This document shows positions 49,556 through 58,800 of a stretch of 64,000 nt of DNA, piece after piece. Position numbers and translations under genes: made by a program. Every line of letters starts with the position of its first letter. The stretch's first letter is position 1. Under the pieces are notes generated by a model. That model was not told the origin of the DNA and made no database searches. It saw nothing but the letters and a program-made list of their open reading frames with translations. Source of the stretch: Treponema primitia ZAS-2 (GTDB taxonomy: Bacteria; Spirochaetota; Spirochaetia; Treponematales; Breznakiellaceae); NCBI RefSeq assembly GCF_000214375.1, contig NC_015578.1, positions 2,170,001 to 2,234,000 on the forward strand, given 5' to 3'.

Positions 49556-50258
49556 ACACCCCCGTGTCCATCATGTTCCCGCCTTCCCCGAAAGCGGCCT
49601 TCAGCACTTCTTCCAGGCTCACATAGCCCATATACAAGGCAAACAATAAAAGCTGCACCGCATTTTTTATCCCGCACTTTTTGTAAATCCGGCTCTTGTA
49701 GTTCTTCACGGTCTCATAGGTCAGATGCAGGAGCCCGCCAATCTCCCCAGCCGTTTTTCCCCGGCTCAACAGGCACATCAGTTCCCGGTCCTGCATGGTC
49801 AAGCCCTGCTGCTTAAGTTCCCCCAGGCGATAGTCAGAAAAATGCTGTAAAGCCCCGGTTTCAGCTATTTCTTCCGGAAAGTATTCTTTCCCCTCAAGCA
49901 GTTTCCGGCAGCCCTTCAAACAGGCCTCAGGCCCATCCCGGTAATTCAAGTACCCCGCCGCCCCCAGGTTGTAGAAACGCTCCACTTCCTGGCACACCGC
50001 CTTCTCAAAACTGAAAATCGCAAACCGGGCCCGCTCGCTTTTCCCCTTCAAAACCGCCATTAGATACGGCGTAGCAATGTCCGCAAAATTCGATTCCAGA
50101 AACACCAGCCGCGCCTGAAACCGTTTTATTTTTTCCTTCAAATCCTCCAAACCAGAAGCAAGCAGCACCGGCTCATTACGGGTCAGCTGCTCGATATTTT
50201 TGCGAATATATTCTGCAATCGGTACCGAAGTACTCGCCACAATAATATTATTCGCCAT
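49536..50258 (-). CDS. LuxR-type regulator with pseudo-receiver domain inside the head operon
   Basis: 240 residues from the ATG at 50258 (GGGGAAGGG in front). The N-terminal about 125 residues have a receiver-like alternating pattern (ARLVFLESNFADIATPYLMA, VCQEVERFYNLGAAGYLNYR), but the acidic pair is missing and the phospho-Asp position is Glu (LES), so it should not be phosphorylated. The C-terminus is a LuxR/NarL helix-turn-helix (TMQDRELMCLLSRGKTAGEI, LTYETVKNYKSRIYKKCGI). It overlaps portal and protease genes at its two ends, so it is made together with head proteins. Such a regulator in this place is unusual. Confidence 0.8.
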   Translation of the reverse strand: MANNIIVASTSVPIAEYIRKNIEQLTRNEPVLLASGLEDLKEKIKRFQARLVFLESNFADIATPYLMAVLKGKSERARFAIFSFEKAVCQEVERFYNLGAAGYLNYRDGPEACLKGCRKLLEGKEYFPEEIAETGALQHFSDYRLGELKQQGLTMQDRELMCLLSRGKTAGEIGGLLHLTYETVKNYKSRIYKKCGIKNAVQLLLFALYMGYVSLEEVLKAAFGEGGNMMDTGVYGDSEE

Positions 50259-51498
50259 GCCCTTCCCCGGAAGCACCACCGGACTGCAAATCCACCGGTA
50301 CCAGGTTTTTAGGCCGGTACCACTTATTGCCCCAGGGCTTGGGATCCTTCCCGCGCTCTTTCAGAACATCATTGATAGTCTTGAGCCCCGCATTGATCTC
50401 CGCAATATCCCGGCTGCTCTGGGCATCTTCGCTTTCCTGCAATTCAGGGATATCCCAGAGATCAAATTTCCCGGTTTCCTGTAGCCCCAGGCGGATAAAA
50501 AACTGTGTTTCCAGTATGCTTTCAAATTGCCGCAGGGCAGGGATAAGGGTGTATTTCCAGAACGCAGCGTGCTGCTCCTGGGTATCCTTGCCGGAAAGGG
50601 ACGTAGACTTGTCATTGATATTGGCAACCCGTGGAGGGATGCCGTATTTAGCCAGAATAGTGTAGAGGTTCCAGCGTTTCAGCTCGAACAGTTTTATAAC
50701 TTCCGGGGTAAAGGCAAGGGGCTCAAAACTGGTCCCCTTGCCCAGCACCGCAATTTTCCGGTTAGCCCGAACCGCCCCGTATTTGCTTTCCCAGCGCTTT
50801 TCAAGGGCGTCAGCTTCCTCCGGGCGGATAGCCTGGTCAGTTTTCAGAATCCCCATAGGGACAGCGTTATTTTTAAGCAGCTGGCTATTAGCTTTGTTGG
50901 CAAAATAGTCTTGCTCCAGCTCCAGGGCCAGAGCCGCCAGCGGATTAACACCCCGAACCGGGTTCCAGGGGTTCCAGTCCCGGAAATGGATAAGTTCATC
51001 CCGCAGAATAGGTATCAGATCGGTATCAGTCTGATAAAACCACCGCCTGTTTACTTTTTGAAATGGATCACATACGCCCCCCGCCGCACTGTCCTCATGC
51101 CGCACCCTTCTCGGATCAAGAATATAGATCTCATGCGGCAGCCCACCCCCGTACTCGGGACCAAACCACCAGAATGCCTCGCCTTCCAGGTACCACCAGG
51201 CAGCCGTTTCCTTCCAGAGATCGTACCGGCTCATAAGCCGGTTCGGCCTCCTGAACAGATCAAACAGCCGCCCGCCCTTTACATCGTTCCCCCCCCGCAC
51301 AATAACAAAATCTGCCCGTGCAATATTGCGGACTAAAATACCAACCGCAATATTCACCCAGGCATTGTGCAAATACCCATTGCCAGAATATATAGTACTA
51401 TAGTTATCATAATTGTCAAGAAAATTTTCTTTCTCCATGCACTGAGCCGCCATGCCACGAGTTTTCTGTTTGCTAAAAAAGAAATCCCATAGTTTCAT
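50248..51498 (-). CDS. Phage portal protein, HK97 type
   Basis: 416 residues. Signatures: an early clip/wing segment (NAWVNIAVGILVRNIARADF), DELIHFRDWNPWNPVRGVNP, LALELEQDYFANKANSQLLK and IPPRVANINDKSTSLSGKDT. Forms the dodecameric ring for DNA entry at one capsid vertex. Overlaps the large terminase stop by 4 bases (ATGA) and is followed by the pseudo-receiver regulator. Confidence 0.87.
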   Translation of the reverse strand: MKLWDFFFSKQKTRGMAAQCMEKENFLDNYDNYSTIYSGNGYLHNAWVNIAVGILVRNIARADFVIVRGGNDVKGGRLFDLFRRPNRLMSRYDLWKETAAWWYLEGEAFWWFGPEYGGGLPHEIYILDPRRVRHEDSAAGGVCDPFQKVNRRWFYQTDTDLIPILRDELIHFRDWNPWNPVRGVNPLAALALELEQDYFANKANSQLLKNNAVPMGILKTDQAIRPEEADALEKRWESKYGAVRANRKIAVLGKGTSFEPLAFTPEVIKLFELKRWNLYTILAKYGIPPRVANINDKSTSLSGKDTQEQHAAFWKYTLIPALRQFESILETQFFIRLGLQETGKFDLWDIPELQESEDAQSSRDIAEINAGLKTINDVLKERGKDPKPWGNKWYRPKNLVPVDLQSGGASGEGHGE

Positions 51499-52736
51499 TG
51501 CGCGATAATCCCCTGCTGGACATCAGAGAACACCGCATAGCGCAAGGCATCCATAAAGTGGTCATTAAGCTTTATGATTTCCCCCGCCTCATCCCGGCAG
51601 TAGTCCCAAATCTCCGAAAGAACGCCAGTACAGCTATCAGCAACAAAAAACTGACTCCGCTCAATCTTTGCGTTAATAAAGTCAATCCCGCTTTCAACAC
51701 TGTTATTAGCCTTAGTTCCATTCGTAATCTCCTGAATCCGCTCTCCCCCAGCCGGATCGCAGTAAACCGGAAAATCGAGATACTCATACCTGCCATCAGC
51801 GATACTGTCAAACCAATGGCGTGATTTTAGCTCCTCGTTAAACGATTTCGTGGTCATATTAAAAGCGCCGTAATCGGCTAGCACAAAAATTGCGCCATTC
51901 ACCCACCCAATTTTTACATTCGTAATATTGAGCCCAAAATCCTGGCCCGCAGCAACCCGGTCATATTCAGCAGGCATATCCGCCGCTTTCAGAATCATGG
52001 TCTCGTCAAACAGTTCGTAGATAACCCCCTCGGCCTTAACCCAAGACCCATCCCGGAACCGTGCCCGCTGTTTTTCTGGCAGCGCATCCAGCACATCGGA
52101 AATATAGTCATCGGGCAAATGCTCCCGGTTATCAGCCGGGTTAAGCAGCATGGAAGCGTACAGCTCCGGCCGGGCCAGCGGTTCACCGTTCAAAAACTGC
52201 TGCTTGCGAATGAAAATCCTATACGCCCAATGGAGCGGCGAGCCTGGGTTGCAGTCGTAGAGAAACAAATTCCGGCACCCAGGAACCCGCATAGCCAGCC
52301 GTGAATACGCCGTAGTAACCGCAATATAGCTAAGCTGTGAAATCTCGTTAAAATAAATCGTGTTGTATTCATGCCCCAGAATCTTGTCCGCCTGCTCCCG
52401 GTCCCCCAGTCCGCCAATCCAGATTTCAGACCCGTTAAAAAGGGTAATCATGCTTTCATGGGCCAGATAGCTGTAGCGGCTGCTGCCCACCGTATTCGAA
52501 AGTGCAGGCAAAAGCGTTTCCCGCAGCACCGAGGACCGCGCATCCTTGGCCCGGTACCGACAAATCAAATGCCGGGACCCCGCAAAGCGGATCGCCCGGT
52601 AGACAATCACCATCACCAGGACCGTAGTCTTGCCCGACCGGGACCCGCCAAACAGCAGAATATGTTTCGCCCCGCCCTTAACCAGTTTGATAGCTTGCCG
52701 CTGAACCGCAGTAGGGTTAAACACCGCCATACTCAA
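51495..52736 (-). CDS. terL: Large terminase subunit
   Basis: 413 residues. ATPase: Walker A GGSRSGKTT (30-38), then LICRYRAKDARSSVLRETL, and NTIYFNEISQLSY as the Walker B region, with Asn where Asp is usual before Glu. Nuclease: AAGQDFGLNITNVKIGW with the first Asp, and FPVYCDPAGGERIQEI further on. The motor pumps and cuts DNA into proheads. Overlaps both neighbours by 4 bases. Confidence 0.88.
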   Translation of the reverse strand: MSMAVFNPTAVQRQAIKLVKGGAKHILLFGGSRSGKTTVLVMVIVYRAIRFAGSRHLICRYRAKDARSSVLRETLLPALSNTVGSSRYSYLAHESMITLFNGSEIWIGGLGDREQADKILGHEYNTIYFNEISQLSYIAVTTAYSRLAMRVPGCRNLFLYDCNPGSPLHWAYRIFIRKQQFLNGEPLARPELYASMLLNPADNREHLPDDYISDVLDALPEKQRARFRDGSWVKAEGVIYELFDETMILKAADMPAEYDRVAAGQDFGLNITNVKIGWVNGAIFVLADYGAFNMTTKSFNEELKSRHWFDSIADGRYEYLDFPVYCDPAGGERIQEITNGTKANNSVESGIDFINAKIERSQFFVADSCTGVLSEIWDYCRDEAGEIIKLNDHFMDALRYAVFSDVQQGIIAQ

Positions 52737-53269
52737 AGCCCCTCAAACTCAGGGAGAAAGGTAATCTGCCCGTTTTTATCGACCGACCCCTCCGGCTTAT
52801 CCTTCCCAGCCGTAATCCCCGCAGCTTCCCGCTCTGCCCGGATCGCCGTGGAAACCCACTCCGTTACGGTTCCCTGCGCCAGGTCCGCCGGGTCCATCAG
52901 GTCCAGCTTCTTGCTCACCACCTGCAGCATTTTCCCCGTAACCGCCCGGTGGACCTTCCCCTGCTCCTCGATAGTTTTTCGCAGCTCCGCCTGTTTCAGC
53001 TTGTCCAGGTACCCGTCATAATCCGCCGCCCGTTCCCGCCACCGGAACGCCGCCGCCCAGCCCCGCCAGACCCGATACTTCTTGCCCTGTTTCGTTTCGT
53101 CCTTCTCGGAGACCTCCACAGCTTTACGGATATTCCGCTCCGGCCCAAAGTCCCGAAACGCACAGAACGCCGCATAGGCCACAGCACTTTCCCCGGCCAG
53201 CCGTTCCCAGGACTCAAAGGGCATAACTACCGCCTGTACTTCCTCGATGACCTTATTTATGTCCGTCAT
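52733..53269 (-). CDS. Small terminase subunit-like protein
   Basis: 178 residues from the ATG at 53269. It has an early segment typical of terminase small subunits (ESWERLAGESAVAYAAFCAF, DFGPERNIRKAVEV) and a central helical part (YRVWRGWAAAFRWRERAADY). It recognises phage DNA for packaging. Starts inside the end of the HTH gene (17-base overlap) and overlaps terL by 4 bases. Confidence 0.8.
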   Translation of the reverse strand: MTDINKVIEEVQAVVMPFESWERLAGESAVAYAAFCAFRDFGPERNIRKAVEVSEKDETKQGKKYRVWRGWAAAFRWRERAADYDGYLDKLKQAELRKTIEEQGKVHRAVTGKMLQVVSKKLDLMDPADLAQGTVTEWVSTAIRAEREAAGITAGKDKPEGSVDKNGQITFLPEFEGL

Positions 53270-53579
53270 CACCGGCCCCCTTGGAAATGCACTCCGCTTC
53301 CAGCCCGGTAAACAGTTCCGGATTTCTTTCAGCCTCCCCCTTCCCGGAACGGATGCCCGCCGCATCCCCGCCTTTCATGCCCCCGTTAATCCATGCCGCA
53401 ATTTCAGAAGGCCGGAACCGCAAACCGCCCCCAATCTTGATAAAGGGAATCGTTTCTTTCAGTACAAACTTGCGGATCGTGCAAACCTTGAATTGGGTAA
53501 TCCGTGCCACATCATGCACCGTCATCAGGTCCTCGATGACCGTCACCTTTTCCGCCCACACCGTTTTGTCTTTATCCAT
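53253..53579 (-). CDS. Excisionase/MerR-like helix-turn-helix protein
   Basis: 108 residues. A helix-turn-helix of the excisionase type is clear (MTVHDVARITQFKVCTIRKF, ETIPFIKIGGGLRFRPSEIA, then AAWINGG). The same type is found as excisionase or small regulator. Placed between integrase and terminase, it may direct excision or control the late operon. The shared motif at 53610-53628 lies 31 bases upstream. Confidence 0.75.
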   Translation of the reverse strand: MDKDKTVWAEKVTVIEDLMTVHDVARITQFKVCTIRKFVLKETIPFIKIGGGLRFRPSEIAAWINGGMKGGDAAGIRSGKGEAERNPELFTGLEAECISKGAGDDGHK

Positions 53580-53609
53580 GCCCCCACTTTCGCCCGGAAT
53601 TCGCCTATT

Positions 53610-53628
53610 GGATATTTCACAAAGGTAA
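53610..53628 (-). promoter_or_regulatory. Shared leader motif TTACCTTTGTGAAATATCC, copy before HTH-terminase operon
   Basis: Identical to 26634-26652, same strand and same distance (31 bases) to the next start codon. On the minus strand AAAAAA stretches lie just in front of both copies. Probably the common control point for the two halves of the structural genes. Confidence 0.6.
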
Positions 53629-53656
53629 TTTTTTGCCGAGTTTTTGACGTGGAAGC

Positions 53657-53686
53657 AAAAAAAACGCCCCTGGGAAACCAGGGACG
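53657..53686 (-). terminator. Intrinsic terminator after integrase gene
   Basis: On the minus strand: GTCCCTGG, loop TTT, CCAGGGGC, then GTTTTTTTT. A GC stem with a U run, 22 bases or so after the integrase stop at 53709. It separates the integrase transcript from the late operon. Confidence 0.8.
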
Positions 53687-53708
53687 TTCACAAACCTTTT
53701 TATAAATC

Positions 53709-55148
53709 CTAGACAGCGCCGGCACTATTCTCCGTTACATTACGCTCCTTGCATTCTTCCCACTTCTTCCTGTTCACCACCTCGGCAATAGCCGAGAAAT
53801 CAACCCGCTCAAGCCACACCATAGGATCGCCTATTTCACCCGTTTCCGAAGGCACCACCACATTAAGCACCTGGATATTGACCGCCCCATCCTGCATTGA
53901 GCCCGGAGCCGGTATCTGCGCGGGGAACTTGCCGACTGAAGTCGGCGTTGCAAGTGGCGCGGGGACAGGCATCCCCGGTTTCTGGTCCAGCATTTTTTCC
54001 TGCGCCGCGCGCACATCCGTAAACTTGGAGCCGTCGAAATGGGTATACCGCTCTTTCGTTTTCTTGTTAAGATGGCCCGTCATAGCCATCACCTTATCAT
54101 CGGTAATATTTTCGGTTAGGAGAAAGGTGTTGAAAAAATGCCGCCAGCCGTGCATATGAAGGTTCCGTTTTCTCTGCACATCCCGGGCAATCCCTGCCTT
54201 TTCCAGTGCCCGGTGGTACTCAATAGTTACACAAGCCCGTGATATCGGCTGTGGGGCATTGGGCCTCCAAACGAAAATAAACCCATCCCCATTTTTCGCA
54301 ATAAGCTCCCGCAGCTCATCCTCAACGCCCGCCGGAATAGTAATATACCGGGGCCTTTTTGTCTTAACATTCCGGTAGCCCAGACTGTCAAACTGTTTCC
54401 TAACATAGATATACCCGTTACACACATACTTAGCCTTCAGCCCCAGCAGTTCCCCTATCCGCATACCCGTGCAAGCCGCTAGCATATTCAGCACATAGTA
54501 CAGTTTTTTGCTCCAAACCGTTTCCCAGTTTTCAGGAAACAACAGCTTCACTTCTTCCGGGGTAAGAATAGTCATATCTTCCTGGTACTCATCATCTCCA
54601 TCATCCTGGTTTTTGTCTGAACCGAGCTTCTCAACCAAATCAAACGGGTTGGAAGGGATAAGGCGTAATTTCCTATGGGCGTAGGTCAGCATGGTCCTGA
54701 AAATGTTGTAGGCATTATTGGCGGTAGACTTTTTTAAACCCTTGCCCACCAGAGCAAGCAGCCAGTTATCGATCATGACATCGGTAATCAGATCAATGCG
54801 GCTCTTTTCAAAATAAGGCAAAATATACTGTTTCAGGTTATACGAAGCAGTATCAAGATACCGTTGGGTAAGACTATTCCGGGCGTTACGGCTCTTGGTA
54901 TACCGGCAGGTCTCGAAATCCCACCACCCCTGGGAAAACTCCCCAAAGGTCGGTACTGGCTCTTTTTCCGGCAGCAGCTTCCCCGCCTTCAAAAGCTGGT
55001 TGCAAAACTCCCTTGCCGCTGTTTTGGTCGTTTTCCCCGTGGAATGGCCGCACAGCCGTTTTCCCGCCTCGTCATAGACCTGATAATAAAAGACCACCCC
55101 CGCCGGTGTCTTCCGCTGGTACAGTGAATAAGACTCTCTTACTCGCAT
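53709..55148 (-). CDS. int: Tyrosine integrase of the prophage
   Basis: 479 residues from the ATG at 55148, preceded by AAAGGGG; a longer frame to 55196 lacks such a site. Arm-binding domain (about 1-70), core-binding domain (about 85-185) and catalytic domain with Arg in ACTGMRIGELLGLK, HGWRH, MTGHLN and the nucleophile Tyr in KERYTHF. The C-terminal about 90 residues are Pro/Ala-rich and extra to the family. The gene abuts the attachment core and tRNA-Cys, the standard layout for a tRNA-integrating phage. Confidence 0.92.
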   Translation of the reverse strand: MRVRESYSLYQRKTPAGVVFYYQVYDEAGKRLCGHSTGKTTKTAAREFCNQLLKAGKLLPEKEPVPTFGEFSQGWWDFETCRYTKSRNARNSLTQRYLDTASYNLKQYILPYFEKSRIDLITDVMIDNWLLALVGKGLKKSTANNAYNIFRTMLTYAHRKLRLIPSNPFDLVEKLGSDKNQDDGDDEYQEDMTILTPEEVKLLFPENWETVWSKKLYYVLNMLAACTGMRIGELLGLKAKYVCNGYIYVRKQFDSLGYRNVKTKRPRYITIPAGVEDELRELIAKNGDGFIFVWRPNAPQPISRACVTIEYHRALEKAGIARDVQRKRNLHMHGWRHFFNTFLLTENITDDKVMAMTGHLNKKTKERYTHFDGSKFTDVRAAQEKMLDQKPGMPVPAPLATPTSVGKFPAQIPAPGSMQDGAVNIQVLNVVVPSETGEIGDPMVWLERVDFSAIAEVVNRKKWEECKERNVTENSAGAV

Positions 55149-55263
55149 GGTAAACCCCTTTGCGGGTATTGCAGACATACCTGCATACACCCGCAAAACT
55201 AAGATTTAAACCGCTATTCACAGCTGATTTATTTCTATGTCTGGCAAGGATTTACCTAAAAGC

Positions 55264-55290
55264 GACCTTTTGTATATTTCACAAAGGTCA
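55264..55290. promoter_or_regulatory. Inverted repeat before integrase, variant of the shared leader motif
   Basis: GACCTTTTGT (55264-55273) and ACAAAGGTC (55281-55289) form an inverted repeat with one extra base. The right arm with ATTTCACAAAGGT matches the leader motif seen before the two late operons. It lies 115-140 bases upstream of the integrase start, between integrase and attachment core, and may be a repressor or Xis/Int binding site. Confidence 0.5.
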
Positions 55291-55301
55291 CTTTTCACTA
55301 C

Positions 55302-55325
55302 TTACAACGTAAAGATTTAGACAAA
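55302..55325. other. Right attachment core next to tRNA-Cys
   Basis: TTACAACGTAAAGA followed by TTTAGACAAA leads straight into the 3' end of tRNA-Cys. The same sequence, diverged, is at 1182-1222, and the core alone at 14214. Part of the crossover region is likely inside the tRNA 3' end itself. Confidence 0.6.
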
Positions 55326-55396
55326 GGCGCCGATTGGAATCGAACCAACGCATAAAGGTTTTGCAGACCTCTCCCTTACCGCTTGGGTACGGCGCC
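55326..55396 (-). tRNA. tRNA-Cys (GCA)
   Basis: 71 bases fold as a standard cloverleaf: acceptor GGCGCCG/CGGCGCC, D arm CCC/GGG with AAGCGGTAA, anticodon arm GAGGT-CTGCAAA-ACCTT with anticodon GCA, variable TATGC, T arm GTTGG-TTCGATT-CCAAT. CCA is not encoded. It is the integration target of the element to its left, which leaves it intact. Confidence 0.95.
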
Positions 55397-55886
55397 AAAT
55401 ATTACAATATACAAATCATATCCCAAATCACAAGGAATGTCTAGTCACAGCGCCAGGGGTTCGACTTTTTTCAAATTGGTGCCTGGCACCTTTTTGGAAA
55501 TCGGGAAATCTCAACGGGCCCTCGTTTTTGGGGTGTTTTGACGCTTTTGGCGATATGGATGCTCTATTGGCGGTATTTATAGAGGTTTGTTTTGTCTAAA
55601 AGAAGGTATTTTGTGCTTTCTACGATTAAAGTTTAGCTTTAGTCCGGTATTTCAGAAAAAAACCAGAGGGAATTTGGGGCTTATTTTGTATTTTTATCAT
55701 TTGTTTGGTAGAAAAATAGGAAAATCGATTGGGAATTAATGAATAATCTTTTATTTTTTTAAACATTTAGTAGACTAAAAGCATAAAGATCTAAAAATAA
55801 TGGGAAATCACATTATTTTGTCGTTTTTAATTTTTATTAACAATGAATAATCTCGCGCTTAGGTTCTGGTTTGAGAGAGGTATAGT
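55397..55886. other. Intergenic region between tRNA-Cys and lipoprotein gene
   Basis: About 490 bases without a gene, AT-rich. It holds one perfect GGTGCCTGGCACC repeat (55478-55490) followed by TTTTT. The last 250 bases, before the lipoprotein gene, are very AT-rich and probably contain its promoter. The ribosome-binding site GAGAGAGG is at 55873-55880. Confidence 0.6.
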
Positions 55887-58800
55887 ATGAAAAGGTTTCT
55901 TGAGAAGGGTGTTGTTCTGGCTTTGGCGTTTGTGGCCTTGATTTCCTGTGAAAATCCTGTAGAAGCAGGGTTGGGTATCCGGGTTGATGTTAACCCGCCG
56001 CTTATAGCCATAGAATGGCCTCCTTCAGGAGCCTTTATCGATGGGGATCTGGTCTTCCGGGTCTCAGTCACCGACGATATGCAGGTGGACCATGTGTATG
56101 TCCGTTCGGGCATGGAAGCGGATTACCCTAACTCCACATGGGCGCCGATCTTTGCCCCTGAACCGGGGTCGTATATTTGGACTTGGCCCAAAAGGACCAC
56201 CGATGACGACGATGGAACCTTCAAAGTACGCTTTAGGGCGGTAGATACTTCAGGGAAAGTTTCGGAAACCTCGGATCTGATTTACAAAATCAAAAACCTG
56301 CCCCCCAGAATCGACCTTAACCGGCCCAATTTTATGTTGAAAAACCGAAGTGTGGTGGGGGAAAGCGAATTGGCGGCCATCAGGAGGGGGCTGTCCATTC
56401 CCCAGGGGGATTACCTGACCGGTATTTCTACGGATTCCAAAGGTATCAGGGGGGGATTCCCCAGGATAAAACTATGGCGGGAAGGAACCGATGTTCCCAG
56501 CGAATGGGCAAAAATGGACTTTTACTCCACCGAGGCTGATGGGGCCACGGATCTAAATTTCCGGTGGATGATGCGGGTCCACCCGGATGATCCGGAGGCG
56601 CCTAATGCTGAGAAAGACGTGAATAAATGGGATGCCTACGAAACCGGAGTATACCGGATGCAAATCTGGGTGCAGGATTCCGGGGATTCTGAGCCCCCGG
56701 TGGAAACGATCTTCCCGCCGCCCTTTACCCTTGATGGCAGGGAATACGATTACCTGCCCATCACAATTACTCCCTTTGTTGAGCAGGTCCTTCTTTCTGT
56801 TGAAATGGATACCAGAAGTCAGGACCTTGCTTACCAAAGCCAGCCCTTCTCCTTCTCAGCCACTGCGTCTCATTCCTCGGGTATCGAAAATTTCAAACTG
56901 CGGGTACGGAGGGCCCAGGGGGATTACCATGAACTTATTTGGCGGTATGAGGATACCACCGGCATTCCCGGCATGGACATTAACGGCCATGAAACTTTAA
57001 GCGCATCCGCAGTCAGCCTGTCAGTAACCCCGGGTTCAGAGTATCCTGAAAAAGGCGGGGGGGCCTTCAACTTCTCCAGCGGTGCCTACACTTTCCTGAT
57101 TGAGGCTTATCCTTCGGGGTCCCAGAATAGCCCTGTAATCTGGCAACAGAAGATCACCATTGACAATGATCCACCCACAGTAACAATACCCAGAATTGAC
57201 CCAGCGCTTGTGGTAAACTACGCCGCACCGCCCCTGGACATTGCTTTTAAGAAAGACCGGCCCCTGGGTATCAGTGAAGGCCGGGTGGTAAATGGCAAGG
57301 TGATCATCAATATCAAAGCCGATGACCCCAGCGGGCTTGCGGAACAACTGGCGGAACCCAATAACACTGCCAGTAAATTGTACCGGCAATTCAGATATCT
57401 ATTGATAAAAACACCGGCTTTTACTACCGAGCCCCAGGCTCAGGCTTATCTGGAAACGATACTGCCATCCGTTAATAATACTATCAATGCCTCTGCTGTC
57501 TACAACTTCAATAAAGATAGCATTACTACACTCAATGATCAAAATCGTTCCCATGGCTTTATTTCAGCCCCTGCTGCGCCTCTGGGGGCAGCAGGATCAT
57601 CCGAATACTGGGCCGGCTTTGTGGATGATCTTCCCTATGCCACAGATGATGTTTTCAAAATCCTTAAATCCACAGACAGTGCCCCGGATATCCTGACCAT
57701 CAATACTACTATTCCTTTCCCGGATGCCAACAGTACCGGGGAATTGTTCTTCTTCCTGGCAGCGAAGGATAAGGCGGATAACCTGGCAACTCTGGCCAAG
57801 GATGGCGCCCCTATAGGCTATCACTTCCATGTTGATCAGCAGGATGATAAGCCTACAGTCAAATTTACGGACCTTAACGGGGGAATAAACGAAGCGGAAA
57901 AACTGGCCGGGGCATTCAGCAATATCCTGGACCTGAACGCCCGGCTCCGGGGTATCCTGGAAGACGATGACGGGATTAACCTGGCAAATCCGGGTAATGC
58001 AAAATTTGAACTCTACAAAACCGGAACCCATGCCGGGGACGAGGCGCCGGGATATGTTCCCCAGGCATCGGACAGTAAAACTATTCCCCATAACGAACAA
58101 CTGATCGGCCGGCAGGACAGGTCCATCAACTTTGAATTCAGTCGCGCAGACATGGGCAGGGCCTATGGTTTACCTGCTCTGGAGGATGGGATCTACCGGC
58201 TTACCATTACGGTGACCGACGATATCACTAAAAAAGATGGGCTTAGCGCAGTTAGTAATACTATCGGACCGGTGTTCTTTGCCATAGACAGCGCAAACCC
58301 GGCGATCACCATAAAAACACCCCAGAATTATGGCTATGCAGGGAGGGATTTCCCGGTCCGGATCGAGGCCTTTGATGGGAACAATCCCCTGTACCTGGAA
58401 ATACGCCCTCCCCGGGCTGCTGCCTCCACCGCTAATTTTAACGGTGGCGCCCTGGGCTTCAATGGAACTACGCCCTATTATACAGGAAATTTGCCCGGCA
58501 TAGTCCAGTACTGGGATATCAATTATATTAACTGGATCAAAAGCGCACCGGAACTGGATTGGTTTAAAGGGGACGCTACTTCGGATACCAGTACCAATAA
58601 ACGGCTTGCAAAGTACGGGGAGAAGCGCTTAAGCGAAATACGGGCAGATGCAGCGGCCTGGACTAAAATCGGCGGAGATGCCAATGGCATGGATAACCTT
58701 AAAAAGATTCTGGAACAGGCAAAGCTGGATATGGTCGGTATCAGCGGCCCCAGTGATACGAACCCTGCGGTGACCGGAACCTGCCAATGGGACTTCCATC

